From Enterobacter sp. R4-368 (lineage in GTDB: Bacteria > Pseudomonadota > Gammaproteobacteria > Enterobacterales > Enterobacteriaceae), in NCBI RefSeq assembly GCF_000410515.1, contig NC_021500.1, positions 3,286,001 through 3,350,000 on the forward strand: 64,000 nucleotides of DNA, read 5' to 3'. This document shows, piece after piece, positions 43,405-53,964 of the stretch (within the stretch, counting starts at the first letter, position 1; every line of letters starts with the position of its first letter). Under the pieces are notes generated by a model. The model saw only the letters and a program-made list of their open reading frames with translations, was not told the origin of the DNA and searched no databases. The position numbers and the translations under genes are program-made.

Positions 43405-45054
43405 ATGAAAAACATCAATCCAACGCAGACATCTGCCTGGCAGGCATTACAGAAACACTACGCTGACATGAAGGACGTCACTATCGCGGATCTGTTCGCG
43501 AAAGAGGGCGACCGCTTTAGCAAATTCTCCGCAACGTTTAACGACCTGATGCTGGTGGATTTCTCCAAAAACCGCATCACGCAAGAGACGCTGGACAAAC
43601 TGCTGGCACTGGCCAAAGAGACCGATCTGGCGGGTGCGATCAAATCCATGTTCTCCGGTGAAAAAATTAACCGCACCGAAGATCGCGCCGTGCTGCATGT
43701 CGCGCTGCGTAACCGTAGCAATACGCCGATTGTGGTGGATGGCAAAGATGTAATGCCGGAAGTCAACGCGGTGCTGGAGAAGATGAAAGCCTTCTCTGAA
43801 GCGATCATTTCAGGTAGCTGGAAAGGTTACACCGGTAAACCGATCACCGACGTGGTGAACATCGGTATCGGCGGTTCCGACCTCGGCCCTTTCATGGTGA
43901 CCGAAGCGCTGCGCCCGTACAAAAACCACCTGAACATGCATTTCGTCTCTAACGTCGATGGTACACACATCGCCGAAGTGCTGAAAAAAGTGAACCCGGA
44001 AACCACGCTGTTCCTCGTGGCGTCCAAAACCTTTACCACCCAGGAAACCATGACCAACGCCCACAGCGCGCGCGACTGGTTCCTGAAAACCGCCGGTGAC
44101 AACAAACACGTGGCGAAACACTTCGCGGCGCTCTCCACCAACGCGAAAGCGGTGGGTGAGTTCGGCATCGACACCGCGAACATGTTTGAATTCTGGGACT
44201 GGGTTGGTGGCCGCTACTCTCTGTGGTCGGCGATTGGCCTGTCTATCATCCTCTCCGTCGGTTACGACAACTTTGTTGAGCTGCTCTCCGGCGCGCACGC
44301 GATGGACAAGCACTTCTCCACCACTGAGCTTGATAAAAACCTGCCAGTGCTGCTGGCGCTGATTGGTATCTGGTACAACAACTTCTTCGGCGCTGAAACC
44401 GAAGCGATTCTGCCGTACGACCAGTACATGCACCGTTTTGCCGCTTACTTCCAGCAGGGCAATATGGAGTCCAACGGTAAATACGTTGACCGTAACGGCA
44501 ACGCGGTGGATTACCAGACTGGCCCGATCATCTGGGGTGAGCCGGGCACCAACGGTCAGCACGCGTTCTATCAGCTGATTCACCAGGGCACCAAAATGGT
44601 TCCGTGTGATTTCATCGCGCCGGCTATCACCCATAACGCGCTTTCCGATCACCACCAGAAACTGCTGTCGAACTTCTTTGCGCAGACCGAAGCGCTGGCG
44701 TTCGGTAAATCCCGCGAGGTGGTCGAGCAGGAATATCGCGATCAGGGTAAAGATCCGGCAACGCTTAACCACGTTGTGCCGTTCAAAGTGTTTGAAGGCA
44801 ACCGCCCGACTAACTCTATTCTGCTGCGCGAAATCACCCCGTTTAGCCTGGGCGCGCTGATTGCGCTGTACGAGCACAAAATCTTCACCCAGGGCGCAAT
44901 CCTTAACATCTTCACTTTTGATCAGTGGGGTGTGGAGCTGGGTAAACAGCTGGCGAACCGCATTCTGCCGGAGCTGGGCGATGACAAATCCATCTCCAGC
45001 CACGACAGCTCAACCAATGGTCTGATTAACCGCTACAAATCCTGGCGCGGTTAA
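43405..45054 (+). CDS. pgi: Pgi, glucose-6-phosphate isomerase
   Basis: Interconverts glucose-6-phosphate and fructose-6-phosphate. ATG 43405 gives 549 aa, exactly the E. coli length; a frame from 43291 would add 38 implausible residues. Signatures: [17 protein letters not shown] (~150-166), [12 protein letters not shown] and the C-terminal [13 protein letters not shown] (~506-518). A ~390-aa antisense frame beneath it is a shadow. A terminator follows. Confidence 0.97.
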   Translation: MKNINPTQTSAWQALQKHYADMKDVTIADLFAKEGDRFSKFSATFNDLMLVDFSKNRITQETLDKLLALAKETDLAGAIKSMFSGEKINRTEDRAVLHVALRNRSNTPIVVDGKDVMPEVNAVLEKMKAFSEAIISGSWKGYTGKPITDVVNIGIGGSDLGPFMVTEALRPYKNHLNMHFVSNVDGTHIAEVLKKVNPETTLFLVASKTFTTQETMTNAHSARDWFLKTAGDNKHVAKHFAALSTNAKAVGEFGIDTANMFEFWDWVGGRYSLWSAIGLSIILSVGYDNFVELLSGAHAMDKHFSTTELDKNLPVLLALIGIWYNNFFGAETEAILPYDQYMHRFAAYFQQGNMESNGKYVDRNGNAVDYQTGPIIWGEPGTNGQHAFYQLIHQGTKMVPCDFIAPAITHNALSDHHQKLLSNFFAQTEALAFGKSREVVEQEYRDQGKDPATLNHVVPFKVFEGNRPTNSILLREITPFSLGALIALYEHKIFTQGAILNIFTFDQWGVELGKQLANRILPELGDDKSISSHDSSTNGLINRYKSWRG

Positions 45055-45061
45055 GCCACAT

Positions 45062-45089
45062 AAGCGTCGCTTCGGCGGCGCTTTTTTTT
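45062..45089 (+). terminator. pgi terminator
   Basis: Nine-base-pair stem AAGCGTCGC (45062-45070), TTCG loop, GCGGCGCTT (45075-45083), one G-T pair, then a T-run. Confidence 0.92.
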
Positions 45090-45494
45090 ACCGATTATAT
45101 TTATTCCTGCGAGGTTATATTGCGCGAGGATTTCGCCCGATATATATAAGCAATTCCGATATCGATATTTTAAAGCTAAATTACGGGGATTATTCCTGGT
45201 TCGCTGTTTCTATATCTATCATCAGGTTTATCTGAAAAACGCTACAGGTGGATAAGCGGCGGCTATAAATTTTAGGACTAGCCTTATTGTGTCAATATTT
45301 TGTCATTATTTAATCGTTTGAAAGATATGCTATTTTTGATTTTTGTCTTCTCTTTTTAAATGCCTGATACCAATTTTCCGAAAACGTTCCCCGCTATTTC
45401 CCGATGCGTAAACCCTCTGCTGTAGTTGTGTATACTCGATATCGCCTGAATTCTTTCAGGTAAATCTCCATTCATTCAATGAAGGGAAATTGAT
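45090..45494 (+). promoter_or_regulatory. AT-rich upstream region of yjbEFGH
   Basis: About 400 bp without a gene and richer in A+T than its surroundings, as is common for silenced surface-polysaccharide promoters. GGGGATTATTCCTGG at 45185-45199 resembles the RcsAB box consensus TAAGAATATTCCTA; yjbEFGH is an Rcs-regulated operon in E. coli. No firm -35/-10 pair was chosen. Confidence 0.4.
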
Positions 45495-45737
45495 ATGAAA
45501 AAAGTCCTGTATGGCATTTTTGCCATATCCGCGCTTGCGGCGACTTCTGCTTTTGCAGCACCGGTGCAAATCGGTGAAGCGGCAGGGTCGGCAGCGACCT
45601 CTGTTTCTGCGGGTAGCTCCGCAGCAACGAGCGTTAGCACCGTAGGGTCTGCGGTGGGTGTCGCGCTGGCGGCAACCGGTGGCGGTGATGGCTCCAACAC
45701 GGGAACCACGACCACCACGACCACAAGTACCCAGTAA
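45495..45737 (+). CDS. yjbE: YjbE, small exported protein of the exopolysaccharide operon
   Basis: 80 aa: signal peptide [21 protein letters not shown], then a low-complexity Ala/Ser/Thr/Gly mature part ending in a run of threonines ([10 protein letters not shown]). GfcA-like in organisation. Function unknown beyond involvement in extracellular polysaccharide production. ATG 45495 follows GAAGGGAAA. A strong hairpin separates it from yjbF. Confidence 0.9.
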   Translation: MKKVLYGIFAISALAATSAFAAPVQIGEAAGSAATSVSAGSSAATSVSTVGSAVGVALAATGGGDGSNTGTTTTTTTSTQ

Positions 45738-45754
45738 TAGCGGGTACATTAACT

Positions 45755-45778
45755 ATAACCACACTTCGGTGTGGTTAT
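45755..45778 (+). terminator. intercistronic hairpin between yjbE and yjbF
   Basis: Perfect 10-bp stem ATAACCACAC (45755-45764), TTCG loop, GTGTGGTTAT (45769-45778). Without a long T-run it probably attenuates or protects the short yjbE mRNA. Confidence 0.7.
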
Positions 45779-45801
45779 TCCGCCCCTTTCGGAGAAGAGT
45801 C

Positions 45802-46437
45802 GTGAAGCGACCTGGTATCATCTTGATTTGCCTGCTCCTTCAGGCATGTTCAGGCCCCATCAAAGGCCTCGGGAATTCACTCTGGAACAGCGTATTTGGT
45901 ATGCCGGGCGTGCAGCTCACGGATGAAGAAATCCTCAATATGCCGTATGCCAGCCAGTACATGCAGCTCAACAACGGCCCACAACTGTTTGTGGTGCTCG
46001 CTTTCGCCGAAAACGGGCAGCAGAAATGGGTGACGCAGGATCAGTCCACCATCGTCACGCAAAACTATCGCATCGTGAAAACGCATCTGCCTGGCGACAA
46101 CCTGCTGGATGTTAATAACCTGGCGGCAGATCCGCTGGCGAAACCGAACCAGATTGTCGATGGCGCGAGCTGGACGCGCTTAATGGGCTGGACGGAAAAC
46201 AAGCAGGTGCGCTACGCCACCGCCCGTTCTGTCTTCCGCTGGAATGGCACCGACACGGTGAAGCTGGCGAGCGACGTCACCGCAGTACGCATCCTTGATG
46301 AAGAGGTGACGACCGACCAGAAACGCTGGCGCAACCGCTATTGGGTGGATGAACAAGGGGTTATCCGGCAATCCGAGCAGTACCTTGGCGCGGACTGGTT
46401 CCCGGTGAAAACCACCCTGGTTAAGGCGGCGAAATAA
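45802..46437 (+). CDS. yjbF: YjbF, exopolysaccharide-operon lipoprotein
   Basis: GTG 45802 behind GGAGAAG gives 211 aa (E. coli 212). MKRPGIILICLLLQACSG is a lipoprotein signal with LQAC lipobox. GfcB/YmcC family. Motifs QYMQLNNGPQLFVVLAFAEN and SEQYLGADWFPVKTT are retained. Likely an outer-membrane lipoprotein in polymer export; role inferred from operon. yjbG overlaps by one base. Confidence 0.92.
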   Translation: MKRPGIILICLLLQACSGPIKGLGNSLWNSVFGMPGVQLTDEEILNMPYASQYMQLNNGPQLFVVLAFAENGQQKWVTQDQSTIVTQNYRIVKTHLPGDNLLDVNNLAADPLAKPNQIVDGASWTRLMGWTENKQVRYATARSVFRWNGTDTVKLASDVTAVRILDEEVTTDQKRWRNRYWVDEQGVIRQSEQYLGADWFPVKTTLVKAAK

Positions 46438-47174
46438 TGAAAAAACGCGCTCTTCTTCCGCTGTTAGCCAGCCTCGCTTCCCCGCTGGCGTTCGCTGTCG
46501 GCACTGTTGATGTCTATACCGAGGGCGATAGCAAGCCGAAAACCTTAACCAACGCCGCACACCTGGTGGATCTGGTCGGGCAGCCCCGTCTGGCGAATAG
46601 CTGGTGGCCCGGCGCGGTGGTCAGCGAACGGCAGGCGACGATTGCCGAACAGGCTCGCCATCAGGCGCTTCTTGCGCGGCTTAGCGCACTTGCCGCCGAT
46701 GAGAGCGGCAACAGCGCCGCGGCGATCAACGCGCTGCGCAAGCAGTTGCAGGCGATGAAGGTCACCGGTCGACAAATCGTTGAGCTGGATCCAGATTACC
46801 TGCGTACCCACCGTCTCGCCAACCGGCCATTAGAAGGGCAGTACACCTTATGGGTTGGCTCGCAGCCGACCACTATCACCGTGGTTGGGCTTATCAGCAG
46901 CCCGGGCAAAAAAGTGTTCACGCCGGGACGCGATGTGGTGAGCTATCTGGATGAGATGAGCCTGCTGAGCGGTGCGGAACGCAGCTATGCCTGGGTGATT
47001 TACCCCAACGGCAAAACGCAAAAGGTACCGGTTGGCTACTGGAACCGACGCCACGTGGAGCCGATGCCCGGCAGCGTGATTTTTGTCGGTTTCGCACCGG
47101 GTTTGTGGAGCAACGAGTATGACGAGCTGAATGCCGACATTCTTCAGTCCCTGACGCATCGGATACCGGAATAA
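46437..47174 (+). CDS. yjbG: YjbG, GfcC-like periplasmic protein
   Basis: 245 aa with signal peptide [20 protein letters not shown]. GfcC family (DUF1017), equal in length to E. coli YjbG. Motifs such as [20 protein letters not shown] and the C-terminal [20 protein letters not shown] are visible. The start ATG shares its A with the yjbF stop. Proposed role in polysaccharide secretion. Confidence 0.92.
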   Translation: MKKRALLPLLASLASPLAFAVGTVDVYTEGDSKPKTLTNAAHLVDLVGQPRLANSWWPGAVVSERQATIAEQARHQALLARLSALAADESGNSAAAINALRKQLQAMKVTGRQIVELDPDYLRTHRLANRPLEGQYTLWVGSQPTTITVVGLISSPGKKVFTPGRDVVSYLDEMSLLSGAERSYAWVIYPNGKTQKVPVGYWNRRHVEPMPGSVIFVGFAPGLWSNEYDELNADILQSLTHRIPE

Positions 47175-47176
47175 TA

Positions 47177-49273
47177 ATGAAAAAATCGTTTGTCATTAGC
47201 CTGTTGGCGCTGGGGATTAGCGCCGCCTGTCACGCAGAATCGTACCCGGAACCGATTGGCCCATCGCAGTCGGACTTCGGCGGCGTTGGCCTGCTGCAAA
47301 CGCCCACCGCGCGGATGTCGCGCGAGGGTGAACTGAGCTTTAACTACCGCGATAACAATCAGTACCGTTACTACTCCGGTTCGGTGCAGCTCTTCCCGTG
47401 GCTGGAAACAACGCTGCGCTACACCGATGTGCGGACGCGGAAATACAGTTCGGTAGAAGCCTTCTCGGGCAATCAGTCCTACAAAGATAAAGCCTTCGAT
47501 TTAAAACTGCGCCTGTGGCAAGAAGGCTACTGGCTGCCGGAAGTTTCCGTGGGCGCGCGCGATATTGGCGGTACCGGGCTGTTCGACGGCGAATATCTGG
47601 TGGCGAACAAAGCCTGGGGGCCGTTCGATTTCTCGCTGGGTATCGGTTGGGGCTACCTTGGCACCAGCGGTAATATCAAAAACCCGCTCTGCTCCTACGA
47701 CGAGAAATATTGTACGCGCGACACCCGTTACAAAGCCGCTGGCTCCACGGATACCAGCCAGATGTTCCGTGGCCCGACCGCGCTGTTTGGCGGGGTGGAG
47801 TACCAGACGCCGTGGAACCCGCTGCGCCTGAAACTGGAGTATGAAGGGAATAACTACCAGCAGGACTTCGCCGGTAAACTGCCGCAGCGCAGCAAGGTCA
47901 ACGTCGGCGCGATTTACCGCGTTACCGACTGGGCGGACATCAACCTGAGCTATGAGCGCGGGAATACCTGGATGTTCGGCTTTACCCTGCGTAACAACTT
48001 CAGCGATCTGCGCCCATCGTATATCGACAACGCGCGGCCAAAATATCAGCCACAGCCGCAAGATGCGATCCTCCAGCATTCGGTGGTGGCGAATCAGCTG
48101 ACCTTACTGAAATACAACGCCGGGCTTACCGATCCGCAAATTCAGGTGAAAGGTGACACGCTGTATGTCACCGGCGAGCAGGTGAAATACCGCAATACCC
48201 AGGAAGGGGTTGAGCGCGCGAATCGCATCATCATGAATGATCTGCCTGATGGCATTCGCACTATTCGCGTGACGGAAAACCGCCTCAATATGCCGGTTGT
48301 CACCACCGAGACGGATGTTGCCAGCCTGAAGCGCCACCTTGAAGGCGAACCGCTGGGGCAGGATACGGAACTGGTGCAAAAACGCGAAACGCCTATCGTG
48401 CCGGACAAACCGGAGCAGGGCTGGTATATCGATAAATCCTCGTTCGATTTCCATATCGACCCGGTGCTTAACCAGTCATTCGGCGGGCCGGAAGCTTTCT
48501 ACATGTACCAGCTTGGCGTGATGGCCACTGCCGACTGGTGGCTCACGGATCACCTGCTGACCACCGGTAGCCTGTTTGGCAACCTGACCAATAACTACGA
48601 CAAGTTTAACTACACCAACCCGCCGAGAGACACCGCCTTGCCGCGTGTGCGTACCCGCGTGCGTGAATATGTGCAGAACGATATTTACGTCAACAACATG
48701 CAGGCGAACTACTTCCAGTACCTGGGCAATAATTTCTATGGCCAGGTGTATGCCGGGTATCTGGAAACCATGTACGGCGGTGCCGGTGCCGAACTGTTGT
48801 GGCGTCCGGTTGATAGTCACTGGGCGTTTGGTATTGACGGCAACTACGTGAAACAGCGTGACTGGCGCAGTGCGCAGGACATGATGAAATTCACCGATTA
48901 CAGCGTCAAAACCGGCCACTTTACCGCTTACTGGACGCCGTGGTTCGCCGAAAATGTGCTGGTGAAAGCCAGCGTCGGTCAATATCTGGCGGGCGATAAA
49001 GGCGTCACGCTGGATGTGTCGAAGCACTTCGACAGCGGGATTGTGGTGGGCGCGTATGCCACCAAAACCAACGTTTCAGCCGCGCAGTATGGGGAAGGGG
49101 ACTTCACCAAAGGGGTCTACATTTCGGTTCCGCTGGATCTGTTCAGCACCGGTCCGACCCGCAGCCGCGCTGGCGTTGGCTGGACGCCGTTGACGCGTGA
49201 CGGTGGCCAGATGCTGGGCCGTAAGTTTGAGCTTTATAACATGACCAACGATAAGACGGTCAACTTCCAGTAA
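47177..49273 (+). CDS. yjbH: YjbH, outer-membrane protein of the exopolysaccharide operon
   Basis: 698 aa with signal peptide [20 protein letters not shown], GfcD/YjbH family (DUF940). The mature protein opens with the conserved [13 protein letters not shown] stretch and is rich in aromatic beta strands, consistent with an outer-membrane barrel; the central part (~310-400) looks soluble. The gene ends [15 protein letters not shown]. Starts 2 bp after yjbG. A six-copy hairpin array follows its stop. Confidence 0.93.
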   Translation: MKKSFVISLLALGISAACHAESYPEPIGPSQSDFGGVGLLQTPTARMSREGELSFNYRDNNQYRYYSGSVQLFPWLETTLRYTDVRTRKYSSVEAFSGNQSYKDKAFDLKLRLWQEGYWLPEVSVGARDIGGTGLFDGEYLVANKAWGPFDFSLGIGWGYLGTSGNIKNPLCSYDEKYCTRDTRYKAAGSTDTSQMFRGPTALFGGVEYQTPWNPLRLKLEYEGNNYQQDFAGKLPQRSKVNVGAIYRVTDWADINLSYERGNTWMFGFTLRNNFSDLRPSYIDNARPKYQPQPQDAILQHSVVANQLTLLKYNAGLTDPQIQVKGDTLYVTGEQVKYRNTQEGVERANRIIMNDLPDGIRTIRVTENRLNMPVVTTETDVASLKRHLEGEPLGQDTELVQKRETPIVPDKPEQGWYIDKSSFDFHIDPVLNQSFGGPEAFYMYQLGVMATADWWLTDHLLTTGSLFGNLTNNYDKFNYTNPPRDTALPRVRTRVREYVQNDIYVNNMQANYFQYLGNNFYGQVYAGYLETMYGGAGAELLWRPVDSHWAFGIDGNYVKQRDWRSAQDMMKFTDYSVKTGHFTAYWTPWFAENVLVKASVGQYLAGDKGVTLDVSKHFDSGIVVGAYATKTNVSAAQYGEGDFTKGVYISVPLDLFSTGPTRSRAGVGWTPLTRDGGQMLGRKFELYNMTNDKTVNFQ

Positions 49274-49280
49274 GCCTTCT

Positions 49281-49612
49281 CTCTCCCCGTGCGGGGAGAG
49301 AATAGCCGCAAGGCCTGTCTTTCTCCATCTTCAACCCTGTTTCTCTCCCCGTGTGGGGAGAGAGTGGCCGTAAGGCCTGTCTTTCCCCATCTTCAACCCT
49401 GTTTCTCTCCCCGTGTGGGGAGATAGCGGGCGCAAGGTCTGTCTTTCTCCATCTTCAACCCTGTTTCTCTCCCCGAGTGGGGAGAGAGTGGCCGCAAGGT
49501 CTGCCTTTCTCCATCTTCAACCCTGTTTCTCTCCCCGAGTGGGGAGAGAGTGGCCGCAAGGCCTGTCTTTACCTATCTTCAACCCTGTTTCTCTCCCCAT
49601 CCGGGGAGGGAA
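49281..49612. repeat. six hairpins in an array with exact 62-bp period
   Basis: CTCTCCCC begins at 49281, 49343, 49405, 49467, 49529 and 49591, always 62 bp apart. In the first five copies it pairs, fully or nearly, with GGGGAGAG or GGGGAGAT across a 3-6-nt loop; the last is degenerate (CATCCGGGGAGGG). The spacers share CGCAAGGYCTGTCTTTCTCC and CATCTTCAACCCTGTTT. The array fills the whole gap between yjbH and the converging acyltransferase gene. Confidence 0.93.
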
Positions 49613-49620
49613 AGGTGCAT

Positions 49621-50082
49621 TTATAACCGGCGCAACAGCCGCGCCGGATTTCCCGCATACACCCCTTTCTCGCTGATCGATTTGGTCACCACGCTGCCCG
49701 CGCCTATCACACAGCCATCGGCAATAGTCACTGCCAGAATCGTCGCGCCGCTGCCAATCGACACGTCATTACCAATCACGATGCGCCCCCAGTTGTTGCT
49801 GTCGGGGTCCGGTTTGCCGTCGCGAAACATATCGTTGGCAAACATCACGCCGTGACCGATAAAGCAGCGCTCACCAATGGTGACATATTCGCAAATAAAG
49901 CTGTGCGACTGGATCTTCGAACCTTTACCGATCTGGGTATGCCCTTGGATTTCGACAAACGGGCCGACAAACACATCGTCCGCCAGCGTGCAGTCGTATA
50001 AATTCGCGGGTTCATAAATCACCACGTTTTCGCCGCAGGTCACATTGCGTACGGCGGTTTGGCGCAAAGCGGCGCTTGCCAT
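49621..50082 (-). CDS. left-handed beta-helix acyltransferase (hexapeptide-repeat)
   Basis: 153 aa with hexapeptide repeats throughout (VFVGPFVEIQGHTQIGKGSK, IGERCFIGHGVMF, IGNDVSIGSGATILAVTIAD) and a C-terminal IGAGSVVTKSISEKGVYAGNPARLL typical of sugar-acetylating LbetaH enzymes such as those acting on dTDP-amino sugars. Substrate unknown. ATG 50082 has AAGGAGGGAGG upstream. It forms a pair with the GNAT gene 9 bp away and converges on yjbEFGH, so a surface-sugar role is a guess. Confidence 0.82.
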   Translation of the reverse strand: MASAALRQTAVRNVTCGENVVIYEPANLYDCTLADDVFVGPFVEIQGHTQIGKGSKIQSHSFICEYVTIGERCFIGHGVMFANDMFRDGKPDPDSNNWGRIVIGNDVSIGSGATILAVTIADGCVIGAGSVVTKSISEKGVYAGNPARLLRRL

Positions 50083-50091
50083 CCTCCCTCC

Positions 50092-50601
50092 TTAAAGCGG
50101 TTTGCCCAGAATATGCAGTGTACTTTGCTGCGACGCGGTACTGAATAGTGTGTCTTTGAGATGCGTGAATCCCAGCCGGTGGTAAAAGCGCCGCGCGTTC
50201 GGGTTGGCGTCCAGCACTTCCAGCCAGATAAACCGCTCACCACGCTGTTGCGCCAGGCGTTCTATTTCTGCCAGCAGTTGCTCGCCGTAGCCTTTACGCG
50301 TTTCGCCCGGAAGAAGATAGAGTTTGTGCAGCAGCGTACCCGCCGGGCCGTGCTCGTCGACCGCGCGATGCCAGGAGACTTTAGCGAAACCGACAGGCGC
50401 CGCATTCTGCGCGATAAACCAGCTGCCCGCTTCGCTTTGCAGGCTGTGCTCGATTACTGCCGGGGAATACTCCTGGCGGAGAAATGCCTCCAGCTCGGCC
50501 GGTTCGCGCCACAGAGGGGCAAAATGATGGCGATAACTGGCGTAGCCCATTTCACTCAGTAACGCGGCGTCCGCGATTTCAGCTTTACGTACGGTAAGCA
50601 T
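50092..50601 (-). CDS. GNAT-family N-acetyltransferase
   Basis: 169 aa from ATG 50601 (MLTVRKAEIADAALLSEMGY); in-frame ATGs at 50628 and 50649 would lengthen it. GNAT motif A is visible in KLYLLPGETRKGYGEQLLAE (acetyl-CoA loop, ~105-124), followed by IWLEVLDANPNARRFYHRLG (motif B). Substrate unknown. Two-gene unit with the beta-helix acyltransferase; runs opposite to psiE. Confidence 0.82.
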   Translation of the reverse strand: MLTVRKAEIADAALLSEMGYASYRHHFAPLWREPAELEAFLRQEYSPAVIEHSLQSEAGSWFIAQNAAPVGFAKVSWHRAVDEHGPAGTLLHKLYLLPGETRKGYGEQLLAEIERLAQQRGERFIWLEVLDANPNARRFYHRLGFTHLKDTLFSTASQQSTLHILGKPL

Positions 50602-50640
50602 GCTCTTTTTCGTCTCCTGCGTGGACATGTCTGTGCAACA

Positions 50641-50693
50641 TGTCATCACGTGGTGTCACAAAATATAAGCAAATAATGTAGATCCAGATCACA
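50641..50693 (+). promoter_or_regulatory. probable PhoB and CRP sites upstream of psiE
   Basis: Two TGTCA copies (50641-50645, 50654-50658) suggest a PhoB region, and TGTAGATCCAGATCACA (50677-50693) resembles the CRP consensus TGTGA-N6-TCACA. In E. coli psiE is activated by PhoB and repressed by cAMP-CRP. The TGTCA spacing is 13 bp rather than the ideal 11. Confidence 0.5.
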
Positions 50694-50739
50694 TTTTTGC
50701 GATATACAAAGCGTTGTTCACCAGTAATGAGGTGCCGCT

Positions 50740-51150
50740 ATGACATCGCTAACTCGTCCACGCGTTGAATTTATTTCGACCATATTGCAGACCGTGCTGA
50801 ATCTTGGTTTGCTCAGCCTCGGTCTGATTTTGATTGTCTTTCTGGGCAAAGAGACACTGCATCTGGCGGATGTGCTGTTCGCGCCGGTGCAAACCAGCAA
50901 ATATGAGCTGGTGGAAGGGCTGGTGGTTTATTTTCTCTATTTCGAATTTATCGCCCTGATTGTGAAGTACTTTCAGTCCGGGTTTCACTTCCCGCTGCGC
51001 TATTTTATCTACATTGGTATTACCGCGATTGTGCGGTTGATCATCGTCGATCACCAGTCGCCAATGGATGTATTGATCTACTCGGCGGCGATCCTGTTGC
51101 TGGTGATCACGCTGTGGTTGTGTAACTCGAAGCGGCTGAGGCGCGAATAA
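50740..51150 (+). CDS. psiE: PsiE, phosphate-starvation-inducible membrane protein
   Basis: 136 aa, the E. coli length, with four hydrophobic helices (~18-36, ~58-77, ~84-103, ~108-126) and a basic C-terminus. Function unknown. The upstream region has candidate PhoB and CRP sites. A hairpin follows. Confidence 0.94.
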   Translation: MTSLTRPRVEFISTILQTVLNLGLLSLGLILIVFLGKETLHLADVLFAPVQTSKYELVEGLVVYFLYFEFIALIVKYFQSGFHFPLRYFIYIGITAIVRLIIVDHQSPMDVLIYSAAILLLVITLWLCNSKRLRRE

Positions 51151-51156
51151 AAAAAG

Positions 51157-51174
51157 GGCGATCCGGGGATCGCC
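51157..51174 (+). terminator. hairpin after psiE
   Basis: GGCGATCC pairs with GGATCGCC immediately after an A-run, just downstream of the psiE stop; no T-run on the forward strand. Confidence 0.55.
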
Positions 51175-51227
51175 AATGACTTCACAAGTTGGGTGATACA
51201 AGTTGAGGGTGCAGTGGCAACGCCGGT

Positions 51228-51340
51228 CATCTTTCGGGTGATAGCTGCGTTGGCTTCCTTTACTCACCCCGGTCACTGACTTCAGTCAGTTGCCGGGGAT
51301 TCATGCAGTCGCCGCCTTGCTCTAACCCGAACTATTTAAG
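51228..51340. repeat. ERIC element between psiE and malG
   Basis: Contains TTACTCACCCCGGTCACTGA and TTGCCGGGGATTCATGCAGT followed by CGCCGCCTTGCTCTAACCCG, the ERIC core and right end with some divergence. Single copy between convergent genes. Confidence 0.82.
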
Positions 51341-51361
51341 GCGCAATAACAACAATGAAAA

Positions 51362-52252
51362 TTAACCTTTCACACCGCCTGCGGTCAGGCCGTTAACCAG
51401 CCAGCGCTGCGCAAGCAGGAAGACAACCGTAATTGGGATCGCGGACAGCACCGCCGCCGCGGCAAAATCGCCCCACAGATAGTTTTGCGGGTTGAGATAT
51501 TGCTGCATCCCGACCGCCAGCGTGTAGCTGTTAACATCGCGCAGCAGCAGCGAGGCAACCGGTACTTCGGTAATGGCGGCGATAAACGACAGAATAAACA
51601 CCACCGCCAGGATCGGCACCGACAGCGGCAGCAGCACCAGGCGGAACGCCTGCCACGGTGTTGCGCCATCCAGCGAGGCGGCTTCTTCCAGCGAACCGTC
51701 GATCGTTTCGAAATAACCTTTGATCGTCCACACATGCAGCGCGATCCCGCCCATATAAGCGAAGATCACCCCGCCATGGGTATTCAGGCCGATAAACGGC
51801 ACGTACTGGCCGAGCCGGTCAAACAACGCGTACAGCGCCACCAGCGACAGCACCGCCGGGAACATCTGGAAAATCAGCATCCCTTTCAGCAATGTCGCTT
51901 TGCCGCGAAAGCGCATACGGGCAAAGGCGTACGCAGAAGTGGTGGAGAGCGCCACAATGCCGACCGCGGTGATCACGGCGATTTTTACCGAGTTCCACAG
52001 CCACAGCAGCACCGGGAACGGCGGCGGCGTGACGCGGCCATCGGCGTGTTCGACGCTAAAGCCCAGCGCGAGGCGCCAGTGTTCCCACGAGATATTCTCC
52101 GGAATTAAACTGCCGGTGGCGAAGTTACCTTCACGCAGCGAAATGGCGACCACCATCAGCAGCGGGAACATAATCGCGGCAATAAACACCAGCAATAACA
52201 AATGGGTGATAAACAGCCGCAGCTTTTGCGATTTCGCCTGCACCATAGCCAT
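51362..52252 (-). CDS. malG: MalG, maltose ABC transporter permease
   Basis: 296 aa, six membrane helices, partner of MalF in the MalFGK2 maltodextrin importer. The EAA loop contacting MalK is visible ([20 protein letters not shown], ~190-209). It ends with LTAGGVKG, the C-terminal tail that reaches into MalK in the E. coli complex. Starts 14 bp after malF; last gene of malEFG. Confidence 0.97.
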   Translation of the reverse strand: MAMVQAKSQKLRLFITHLLLLVFIAAIMFPLLMVVAISLREGNFATGSLIPENISWEHWRLALGFSVEHADGRVTPPPFPVLLWLWNSVKIAVITAVGIVALSTTSAYAFARMRFRGKATLLKGMLIFQMFPAVLSLVALYALFDRLGQYVPFIGLNTHGGVIFAYMGGIALHVWTIKGYFETIDGSLEEAASLDGATPWQAFRLVLLPLSVPILAVVFILSFIAAITEVPVASLLLRDVNSYTLAVGMQQYLNPQNYLWGDFAAAAVLSAIPITVVFLLAQRWLVNGLTAGGVKG

Positions 52253-52266
52253 AATTTTCGTCCTCC

Positions 52267-53811
52267 TTAATCGAATTTCATGCGCGTAGCTTTCAGGTTG
52301 ACGATAGCCAACGCACCTACCAGCAGGAAAATCAGCGTGGCAATAGCGGCAGCGAGCCCAAAGTCCTGACCACCGCCGCCTTCAAAGGCGATGCGATAGG
52401 TGTAGCTCACCAGCAAGTCGGTATAACCGGCTGGCGTGGTGGTGCCGATGCGATCCGGCCCGCCGTTGGTCAGCAGTTGGATCAGCACGAAGTTGTTAAA
52501 GTTAAACGCGAAGCTGGCGATCATCAGCGGCGTCAGCGGCTTGATCAGCAGCGGGAAGGTGATGCGGAAAAAGTTTTGCAGCGGTCCGGCACCGTCCATG
52601 GCTGAGGCTTCATACAGATCGTCAGGGATCGCTTTCAACAGCCCCATGCACAGGATCATCATGTACGGATAACCGAGCCAGGTGTTGACGATCACGATCA
52701 TTGAACGCGCGGTGGTGGGATCGCTAAACCAGGCCGGTTTAATGCCAAACAGCGCGCTCAGCATCATGTTGATCTCGCCAAAGCTCTGGTTAAACAGCCC
52801 CTTGAAGATCAAAATGGAGATAAACGACGGTACGGCATACGGCAGAATTAACAACACGCGATAAATCGCTTTGCCTTTCAGGGATTCCCACTGTACGACG
52901 CAGGCCAGCACCATGCCCACGGCAACGGTCAGAACCACGGTCAGCACCGAGAACACCACCGTCCAGATAAAGATCTCAATAAACGGTTTTTGAATGCCTT
53001 CATCGGTAAAGACGCGCGTGAAGTTATCCCAGCCGATGGTCACGGTATAGCCGGGGCTGAGCTTTTCGCTGCCCCAACTGCCATCGGCGTTAATCACCTG
53101 GAAGTAGCCGATTTCATTGTTCGGGCGGTATTTCGCGCCGCTCTGGTTGTTGAGCAGCGTGCCATCCTGTTCAAGCTGATACAGCGGGCGCGTACCGGAG
53201 AACTGGCGCAGCGAACTCATGGCCACTTTGCTGCCATCCGGCAGAAGGGCGGTCAGCTGGTTCAGCGCCTGGCGATTTTGCGTGATGATGCGCAGGTTGG
53301 CGCGCTCGCCAGCGGGCAGGGCGTCAGCCTCTTTTAACGTCAGTTGCTGCTCGCCGCCGGGTTTGAACGCATCGGAAACGTAGTTTTTACCGCTGTCGCC
53401 GTCAGTCAGTGCCAGTTGCCACGCATCTCCCGCCGGGTAAAGCCCAAAGTTATACGCTTTGCCTGCCTGGTAGGAACGATCGAGCAGCACCTGCTGCGCG
53501 CGCTCCTGAGTGAGCTGGTTAGTGCTGCTGTAGTTGGTAAACGCAATGGCGATGGTACAAACCAGCGGGAACAGGACAAACAGCCCCATACCTGCCACGC
53601 CGGGGTAAACATAGCGCCAGGCATAGGCTTTACGGTTGGCGAAAATATAGAGGCCCGCCGAGCTGAGGACGAGCGTGGTAATGGCGAAAAGGTATTCCCC
53701 CTGGGCATACATCATAACGACAAGGTAAGCCACCAACAGGCCAACAACGGTGATGGCCGCCCATGCGAGTTGCGGGCTTTGCCACCAGTGGCGTTTTCTT
53801 CTTACATCCAT
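52267..53811 (-). CDS. malF: MalF, maltose ABC transporter permease
   Basis: 514 aa from ATG 53811 ([12 protein letters not shown]), the E. coli length; an in-frame ATG at 53835 would add eight residues. Eight helices with the large periplasmic P2 loop (~95-275) that contacts MalE, and EAA motif [20 protein letters not shown] (~400). Central gene of malEFG. An ERIC-like element and a hairpin separate it from malE. Confidence 0.97.
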   Translation of the reverse strand: MDVRRKRHWWQSPQLAWAAITVVGLLVAYLVVMMYAQGEYLFAITTLVLSSAGLYIFANRKAYAWRYVYPGVAGMGLFVLFPLVCTIAIAFTNYSSTNQLTQERAQQVLLDRSYQAGKAYNFGLYPAGDAWQLALTDGDSGKNYVSDAFKPGGEQQLTLKEADALPAGERANLRIITQNRQALNQLTALLPDGSKVAMSSLRQFSGTRPLYQLEQDGTLLNNQSGAKYRPNNEIGYFQVINADGSWGSEKLSPGYTVTIGWDNFTRVFTDEGIQKPFIEIFIWTVVFSVLTVVLTVAVGMVLACVVQWESLKGKAIYRVLLILPYAVPSFISILIFKGLFNQSFGEINMMLSALFGIKPAWFSDPTTARSMIVIVNTWLGYPYMMILCMGLLKAIPDDLYEASAMDGAGPLQNFFRITFPLLIKPLTPLMIASFAFNFNNFVLIQLLTNGGPDRIGTTTPAGYTDLLVSYTYRIAFEGGGGQDFGLAAAIATLIFLLVGALAIVNLKATRMKFD

Positions 53812-53824
53812 GGGGATTTCCTCT

Positions 53825-53945
53825 CTACTCAACACCCTTCACGCTGCCGCGTTGTTGGCTGCGGTTGCGCACGCTGGTAGCTTACTTTTGTAAGCGCGCC
53901 GGGATACTCAACGTTGCCGCCATGATGCGCGTGAAGGATGCCGCG
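53825..53945. repeat. diverged ERIC-like element between malE and malF
   Basis: CTTCACGCTGCCGCGTTGTT, the core AGCTTACTTTTGTAAGCGCG and GTTGCCGCCATGATGCGCGT align in order with the ERIC elements at 42531-43150, with many substitutions. In E. coli this spacer holds REP sequences that stabilise malE mRNA. Confidence 0.6.
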
Positions 53946-53964
53946 TATACAACATGTCCAATTC

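Noticed and set aside
43810..45003. Long antisense open frame (about 397 codons) under pgi
   Set aside because: It mirrors the codon structure of pgi, has no ribosome site or recognisable domains, and is His/Arg/Val-rich as shadow frames of highly expressed genes are.
49281..49612. 62-bp periodic repeats resembling a CRISPR array
   Set aside because: The spacers are also conserved between copies and the repeat is a hairpin with terminator-like sequence; no cas genes nearby.
49351..49676. Frames with repeated peptide ESGRKACLS after yjbH
   Set aside because: They are translations of the 62-bp hairpin repeats.
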